DNA from: Campylobacteraceae bacterium
GTDB taxonomy: Bacteria; Campylobacterota; Campylobacteria; Campylobacterales; Campylobacteraceae
Assembly (NCBI GenBank): GCA_031276365.1
Contig: JAISNG010000046.1
Span: 1 to 8,755 of the forward strand
Reading direction: 5' to 3'
Length of the DNA: 8,755 nt
This document shows positions 5,101 through 8,755 of this stretch, piece by piece. The notes beneath the pieces are model-generated. The model had not been told where the DNA came from. It did no database searches and saw only the letters and a program-made list of their open reading frames with translations. The translations under genes and the position numbers were made by a program. Position 1 is the stretch's first letter. Each line of letters starts with the position of its first letter.

Positions 5101-6441
5101 TTACTTTTTATTTGTGATATTTAAAACTTTTATGATATCAACCGCACTTTTTAATTGCAAATCTTTAAGCAGGTCATTTTTTGAGATGATAGAGTCATTT
5201 TTCTTTGCGGCGGTTGTATTTGCCGAAGTTGTCGTATTTGTCGGACTGATTTTTACGAGTTCGTTTTCAAGATGTTTTTTAAGGTCTGCTTCCTTAATGG
5301 AAAAGGTATCTTCATTATTAGGCACAGCTCCTGCATGTACTACTATATCGGGCTGTACGCCGACTGCCTGTATCGTGCGCCCGCTTGGTAGATAATATTT
5401 GGCTACTGTTATTCTTACGGCTTCGTTAGTTTCGTTTAGTTTGATTATTTTTTGGACGCTTCCCTTGCCGAATGTATTTTCACCGACTATTACCGCGCGT
5501 TTCAAATCCTGTAAAGCGCCGCTTACTATTTCGCTGGCAGATGCGCTTCCGCCATTTACCAAAACAACCATTGGAGCAGATGTGAGCATGCCTTTTTTGG
5601 CTTTATAAACTTCGTCCTCTTTGGCATTGCGTCCCTTTTGCGAAACTATCACGCCGCTGTCCACAAAAATATCCGTCAATTCTACAGCTTGATCTAAAAG
5701 CCCGCCAGGATTGTTGCGCATATCCAAAATAACGCCCTTTAGATTTTTGTGTTTTTTAAGAGCCTCTTCGGTCTGTTTGGCTACATTGCTGTCAAAGCTT
5801 GTAACTCTCAAATAAAGGATATTTTCATCTTCTATAAGTCTTGTATATACGGATTTTACTTTGATAATATCTCTTGTTATTTCAAACGAAAGCGGTCTGT
5901 TTTCGCCTTGTCTTACTACGCTGATGGTGATTTTGGTTTTCGGCTCGCCTCTCATAAGAGATACTGCTTCATCTATTGTCATACCTATTGTGGAGCGGTC
6001 GTCTATTTTCAAGATAACATCGCCGGATTTCAATCCTGCTTTGTCTGCAGGCGTATCTTCAATCGGAGCTATTATGGTGATGGCGCCGTCTTTCATACCT
6101 ATTGTGATGCCAAGTCCGCCGAATTCTCCCTCCATTTGTACCAGTAAATCGTCATATTGTTTGTCATCAAGATAGCCAGAATGCGCGTCAAGATTTGTAA
6201 GAAGTCATTCGATTGACTTTGTAACTATCTCTTCAAATGTTAAATTGTCCACATAGATATTTTCAACGATATCTAAGACCTGTTTATATTTTGCAAGCGA
6301 CTCTATGCGGCTTTCACCTTTTAGCGTAGAGTTGCCGTTTGTATTGTTATCTGCCAGAAGCGAACTTGTAAAAACTGATATGATTGTAAAAGTGGTAAGA
6401 AAACCAAAAGCAAACAGTTTTAAATTTTTAATAGAATTCAT
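5101..6441 (-). pseudogene. ctpA: C-terminal processing peptidase (S41), interrupted by in-frame TGA
   Basis: The full frame has 447 codons including the final stop, close to the size I recall for Campylobacter CtpA. Numbering from ATG 6441, it shows a signal peptide (about 1-30), an N-terminal helical region, a PDZ domain (about 107-190) for recognising C-termini, and the S41 protease core. The core carries the Ser-Lys dyad: Ser301 in GGSASASE and Lys326 in TFGKGS, 25 residues apart as in other Ctp proteases. Codon 79 (6207-6205) is TGA. The frame continues intact as LLTNLDAHSGYLDDKQYDD, so the family motif G-L-L-x-x-L-D-x-H-S has lost only its Gly (GGA to TGA). ATG 6135 could restart translation but would lack the signal peptide and has no good ribosome binding site. 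A true nonsense mutation, a sequence error or readthrough are all possible; the protease assignment itself is secure. It heads the pur-plsC operon. Confidence 0.92.
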
Positions 6442-6446
6442 AAAAT

Positions 6447-6451
6447 CCTCA
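6447..6451 (-). promoter_or_regulatory. ribosome binding site of ctpA
   Basis: On the minus strand TGAGG lies 5 nt before ATG 6441. It is the best Shine-Dalgarno match in the operon and fixes the ctpA start upstream of the signal peptide, supporting the view that the gene was built to be translated from here through codon 79. Confidence 0.7.
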
Positions 6452-6478
6452 CAACTTATAATATTTAAAGAGTCAAAA

Positions 6479-6506
6479 ATTATAGAGAAAATTTCCTAAA
6501 AAGCAA
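6479..6506 (-). promoter_or_regulatory. sigma-70-type promoter for the ctpA-pur-plsC operon
   Basis: Reading the minus strand, TTGCTT (6506-6501) and a perfect TATAAT (6484-6479) are separated by 16 bp, a slightly short spacing. A start site near 6472 would give a leader of about 30 nt containing the TGAGG ribosome binding site. A second, weaker -10-like TATTAT lies closer to the gene (6463-6458) but leaves almost no leader. Confidence 0.5.
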
Positions 6507-6568
6507 GTTAAAAACAGTCCTGCTTATAATGTTAAAATTTATGACTCTAATAAAATTTTTGCAATAAT

Positions 6569-6589
6569 CTTGACATAATGACACTCAAT
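6569..6589 (+). promoter_or_regulatory. HAIR-like operator (probable HspR site) at the clpB promoter
   Basis: CTTGACA-N7-ACTCAAT matches the HspR-associated inverted repeat CTTGAGT-N7-ACTCAAG at 11 of 14 arm positions with the exact 7-nt spacer; the TTGA/TCAA core is fully symmetrical. It covers the -35 hexamer and most of the spacer of the clpB promoter, so a bound repressor would block RNA polymerase. HspR is known to repress clpB and other chaperone genes in Campylobacter and Helicobacter. hspR itself is not in the window. Confidence 0.55.
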
Positions 6590-6599
6590 GTTGTATAAT
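6570..6599 (+). promoter_or_regulatory. sigma-70 promoter of clpB
   Basis: TTGACA (6570-6575) and TATAAT (6594-6599) are both perfect consensus hexamers, 18 bp apart. Transcription should begin near 6606, leaving a leader of about 20 nt before ATG 6628. Such a strong promoter on a chaperone gene fits control by a repressor that is released under stress. Confidence 0.8.
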
Positions 6600-6616
6600 T
6601 TTTTTAATTCAAAAAA

Positions 6617-6623
6617 AAGGAGA
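6617..6623 (+). promoter_or_regulatory. ribosome binding site of clpB
   Basis: AAGGAGA, a near-perfect Shine-Dalgarno, with GGAG ending 5 nt before ATG 6628. It settles the start codon. Confidence 0.85.
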
Positions 6624-6627
6624 AAAT

Positions 6628-8755
6628 ATGCAATCAATATTTGAAAAATTAACTCACCAAATGACTGCTATGCTGGAAAGCGCGGTATCTCTATCGCTTC
6701 ATGCAAAAAACGCGGAGGTAAAACCACTTCATGGAGCGTGGTCGCTTTTGACAAATTCTGGATCCATTTTAAATCAAGTGTTCAACAAAATGGCTATTGA
6801 CAAAAGCACTCTTGAACTTGAGGTAAAGAGTGAAATAGACAAATACCCCAAAACATTGGGTCTAACCAAAGAGGGCATAAAGCTTTCGCGCGAATTTGCT
6901 GAGTCTTTGCAAAATGCAGAAGGAGTTATGCGGGAGATGGGTGATAGCTTTTTGGCTGTGGATACGTGGCTGCTTTCACTCGTGGAAAGAGATGAAATCA
7001 AGGGGATATTTAAAAAATTTGTAGATTTGCTTGAGTTTAAAAAAAATATCCAAGCGTTAAGAGGCGGCAAAAAGATAGACAGACAAAGCGCAGATGAAAA
7101 TCTAGAAGCCTTGTCAAAATATGGTATAGATTTGAGCGCTAAAGCGCGTGAAAATTTGCTTGACCCAGTTATCGGTAGAGATGAAGAGATACACAGAATG
7201 ATGCAGATACTCATCAGAAAAACAAAAAACAATCCGATACTTCTGGGAGAGCCAGGAACAGGAAAAACGGCTATAGTTGAGGGTTTGGCGCAGCGTATAG
7301 TAAAAAAGGACGTGCCAGTATCCCTGCAAAACAGACGTGTAATCACGCTTGACATGAGTGCGCTTATAGCTGGCGCAAAATATAGAGGCGAGTTTGAGGA
7401 TAGGTTAAAAGCCGTTATAGACGAAGTAAAGAGCGCGGGAGATGTGATACTGTTTATAGATGAGATACATACTATCGTGGGCGCAGGTGCGAGCGAGGGA
7501 AGTATGGATGCGGCAAATATATTAAAGCCCGCTCTTGCCAGAGGAGAACTTCACACTGTCGGTGCGACAACGCTCAAAGAGTATAGAAAATATTTTGAAA
7601 AAGATGCTGCATTGCAAAGGAGATTTCAACCCATAACGGTAAGCGAGCCCAATATCAGCGAAGCTTTGCAGATTTTGCGCGGCATAAAAGAGAGGCTTGA
7701 GGCTCACCATGGCGTTACGATACAAGACAGCGCTCTTGTTGCGGCGGCGAAACTCTCCGACAGATATATAACGGATAGATTTTTACCAGACAAGGCTATT
7801 GACTTGATAGATGAAGCGGCTGCTGAACTTAAGATGCAGATAGAGAGTGAACCCGTGGAGTTAAGCGCTGTCAAAAGAGAGATAAGCTCTTTGCATGTAG
7901 AAAAAGAGGCATTAAAGATGGAGGAGAGTAAAAAGAACGATTCAAGGCTTAATGAGATAGAAAAGGAGTTGTCAAACGCTGAAGAGAGAAGAAGGTCGCT
8001 TGAGGGTCAGTTTGAAAATGAGAAGGAGGTGTTCAATAAACTCTCATCTGTTAAATCAGAAATAGATACAGCCAAGCGCGAAGTGGAGATTGCCGAAAGA
8101 GAGGGTGATTATAATAAAGCGGCAAAAATTAAGCATGGAATCATTCCCGAATTTGACAAAAAAGAGAGCGAACTCAAAACCGTTTGGGAAAAAATGGTGC
8201 AAAGCGGAACGCTTCTTAAAAATCATGTAGATGAAGAGATGATAGCAGGAATCGTAAGTAAATGGACAGGCATACCAGTGAGCAAAATGCTTGCAAGCGA
8301 AAAAGAGAAAGTTTTGGCTGTAGAGGAATATTTAAGAGCTGAAGTTGTGGGGCAGAATGAGGCTATTCATGCTATCGGACGGGCTATCAAAAGAAACAAG
8401 GCAGGACTTGGCGAAACAAATAAACCGATAGGAAGTTTTCTATTTCTAGGACCAACAGGTGTCGGAAAAACTCAAAGTGCGAAGGCATTGGCAAAGTTTT
8501 TATTTGACAGCGAAAAGGCGCTTTTGCGGTTTGACATGAGCGAATACATGGAAAAACATACGGTAAGCCGTCTTGTCGGGGCGCCTCCGGGATACGTCGG
8601 ATATGAAGAGGGCGGACAGCTTACGGAAGCGGTGAGGAGAAAGCCATACAGCGTTATCCTGTTTGACGAGATAGAGAAGGCACATACGGATGTGTTTAAT
8701 ATACTCTTGCAAGTGCTGGACGACGGGCGTTTGACAGACAACAAGGGCGTTACGG
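6628..8755 (+). CDS. clpB: ATP-dependent chaperone ClpB, 5' part (3' end outside the window)
   Basis: ClpB is the hexameric AAA+ disaggregase that works with DnaK to pull proteins out of aggregates in the cytoplasm. The window holds 709 codons, of about 860 usual. Visible parts: an N-terminal Clp domain (1-145); NBD1 with Walker A GEPGTGKT (207-214, Lys213), pore loop KYRG (Tyr252), Walker B ILFIDE (Glu279) and arginine finger pair Arg331-Arg332; the coiled-coil middle domain (about 408-525), rich in Glu/Lys/Arg, which separates ClpB from ClpA and ClpC; and NBD2 with Walker A GPTGVGKT (608-615, Lys614), pore loop GYVGY (Tyr656) and Walker B VILFDE (Glu681). All key residues are present and no in-frame stop occurs. 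The C-terminus lies beyond the right edge. It is transcribed divergently from ctpA behind a strong, HAIR-bearing promoter. Confidence 0.98.
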   Translation, partial: MQSIFEKLTHQMTAMLESAVSLSLHAKNAEVKPLHGAWSLLTNSGSILNQVFNKMAIDKSTLELEVKSEIDKYPKTLGLTKEGIKLSREFAESLQNAEGVMREMGDSFLAVDTWLLSLVERDEIKGIFKKFVDLLEFKKNIQALRGGKKIDRQSADENLEALSKYGIDLSAKARENLLDPVIGRDEEIHRMMQILIRKTKNNPILLGEPGTGKTAIVEGLAQRIVKKDVPVSLQNRRVITLDMSALIAGAKYRGEFEDRLKAVIDEVKSAGDVILFIDEIHTIVGAGASEGSMDAANILKPALARGELHTVGATTLKEYRKYFEKDAALQRRFQPITVSEPNISEALQILRGIKERLEAHHGVTIQDSALVAAAKLSDRYITDRFLPDKAIDLIDEAAAELKMQIESEPVELSAVKREISSLHVEKEALKMEESKKNDSRLNEIEKELSNAEERRRSLEGQFENEKEVFNKLSSVKSEIDTAKREVEIAEREGDYNKAAKIKHGIIPEFDKKESELKTVWEKMVQSGTLLKNHVDEEMIAGIVSKWTGIPVSKMLASEKEKVLAVEEYLRAEVVGQNEAIHAIGRAIKRNKAGLGETNKPIGSFLFLGPTGVGKTQSAKALAKFLFDSEKALLRFDMSEYMEKHTVSRLVGAPPGYVGYEEGGQLTEAVRRKPYSVILFDEIEKAHTDVFNILLQVLDDGRLTDNKGVT

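Noticed and set aside
6205..6207. Genome-wide recoding of TGA as glycine (as in Gracilibacteria/SR1), because the TGA falls on a Gly position
   Set aside because: TGA is the normal stop of purQ (3403-3405, in a tidy ATGA overlap) and of the 906-1373 gene. No other in-frame TGA occurs in clpB (709 codons), purC, purS, purQ or plsC, and gene content is Campylobacterota.
6150..6207. Selenocysteine codon in ctpA
   Set aside because: The family has Gly here, far from the active site, and I see no clear hairpin at the right distance; CtpA is not a selenoprotein family.
6521..6530. Second plus-strand TATAAT (6525-6530) upstream of clpB
   Set aside because: No acceptable -35 hexamer lies at the right distance, while the promoter at 6570-6599 has both consensus hexamers; AT-rich spacers yield such matches by chance.
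6774..7355. 193-codon open frame on the minus strand inside clpB
   Set aside because: It lies wholly antisense to a fully conserved ClpB coding region, has no ribosome binding site and gives a low-complexity Ser/Leu-rich product typical of a shadow frame.

Overview
The window looks like a chromosomal segment of an AT-rich member of the Campylobacterota (Campylobacter-like). The main evidence is the gene neighbourhood clpB / ctpA-purC-purS-purQ / SH3-domain membrane protein / plsC, which I recall from Campylobacter jejuni and its relatives. PurS as a separate small protein next to PurQ fits this, and so does a clpB promoter carrying a HAIR-like (HspR) operator. The genus is an inference; no rRNA or other marker gene is present.

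Region 1 (about 1-1550, plus strand) is accessory DNA. It opens with the last 125 codons of an Rhs/YD-repeat protein: the end of the core (NGIDPTGL) followed by a variable, cysteine-containing C-terminal domain. A very small Cys-rich membrane protein overlaps it by 10 nt, in the position of an immunity gene. Then come a short coding-like remnant, a 66-aa lipoprotein, a 155-aa protein whose membrane anchor lies in another reading frame, and a decayed fragment ending at 1550. The layout resembles the debris of toxin/immunity cassettes that collects downstream of rhs genes, but the functions of the small genes are unknown.

Region 2 (1579-6441, minus strand) is a compact operon read right to left: ctpA (periplasmic C-terminal processing protease), purC, purS, purQ, a signal-peptide/two-TM/SH3 protein, and plsC (lysophosphatidic acid acyltransferase). 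purS/purQ, purQ/SH3 gene and SH3 gene/plsC all overlap, so translation is probably coupled. PurC, PurS and PurQ serve de novo purine synthesis, PlsC serves phospholipid synthesis, and CtpA and the SH3 protein act at the envelope. ctpA is broken by one in-frame TGA exactly where the family has a conserved glycine; everything on both sides of it is intact.

Region 3 (6442-6627) is a divergent promoter region. Region 4 (6628 to the right edge, plus strand) holds the first 709 codons of ClpB, the AAA+ disaggregase, behind a near-consensus sigma-70 promoter overlapped by the HAIR-like element.

No tRNA, rRNA, insertion sequence or CRISPR array was recognised. The main points to check are the ctpA nonsense codon, the HspR-type operator, and the partly frameshifted gene cluster behind the rhs tip.
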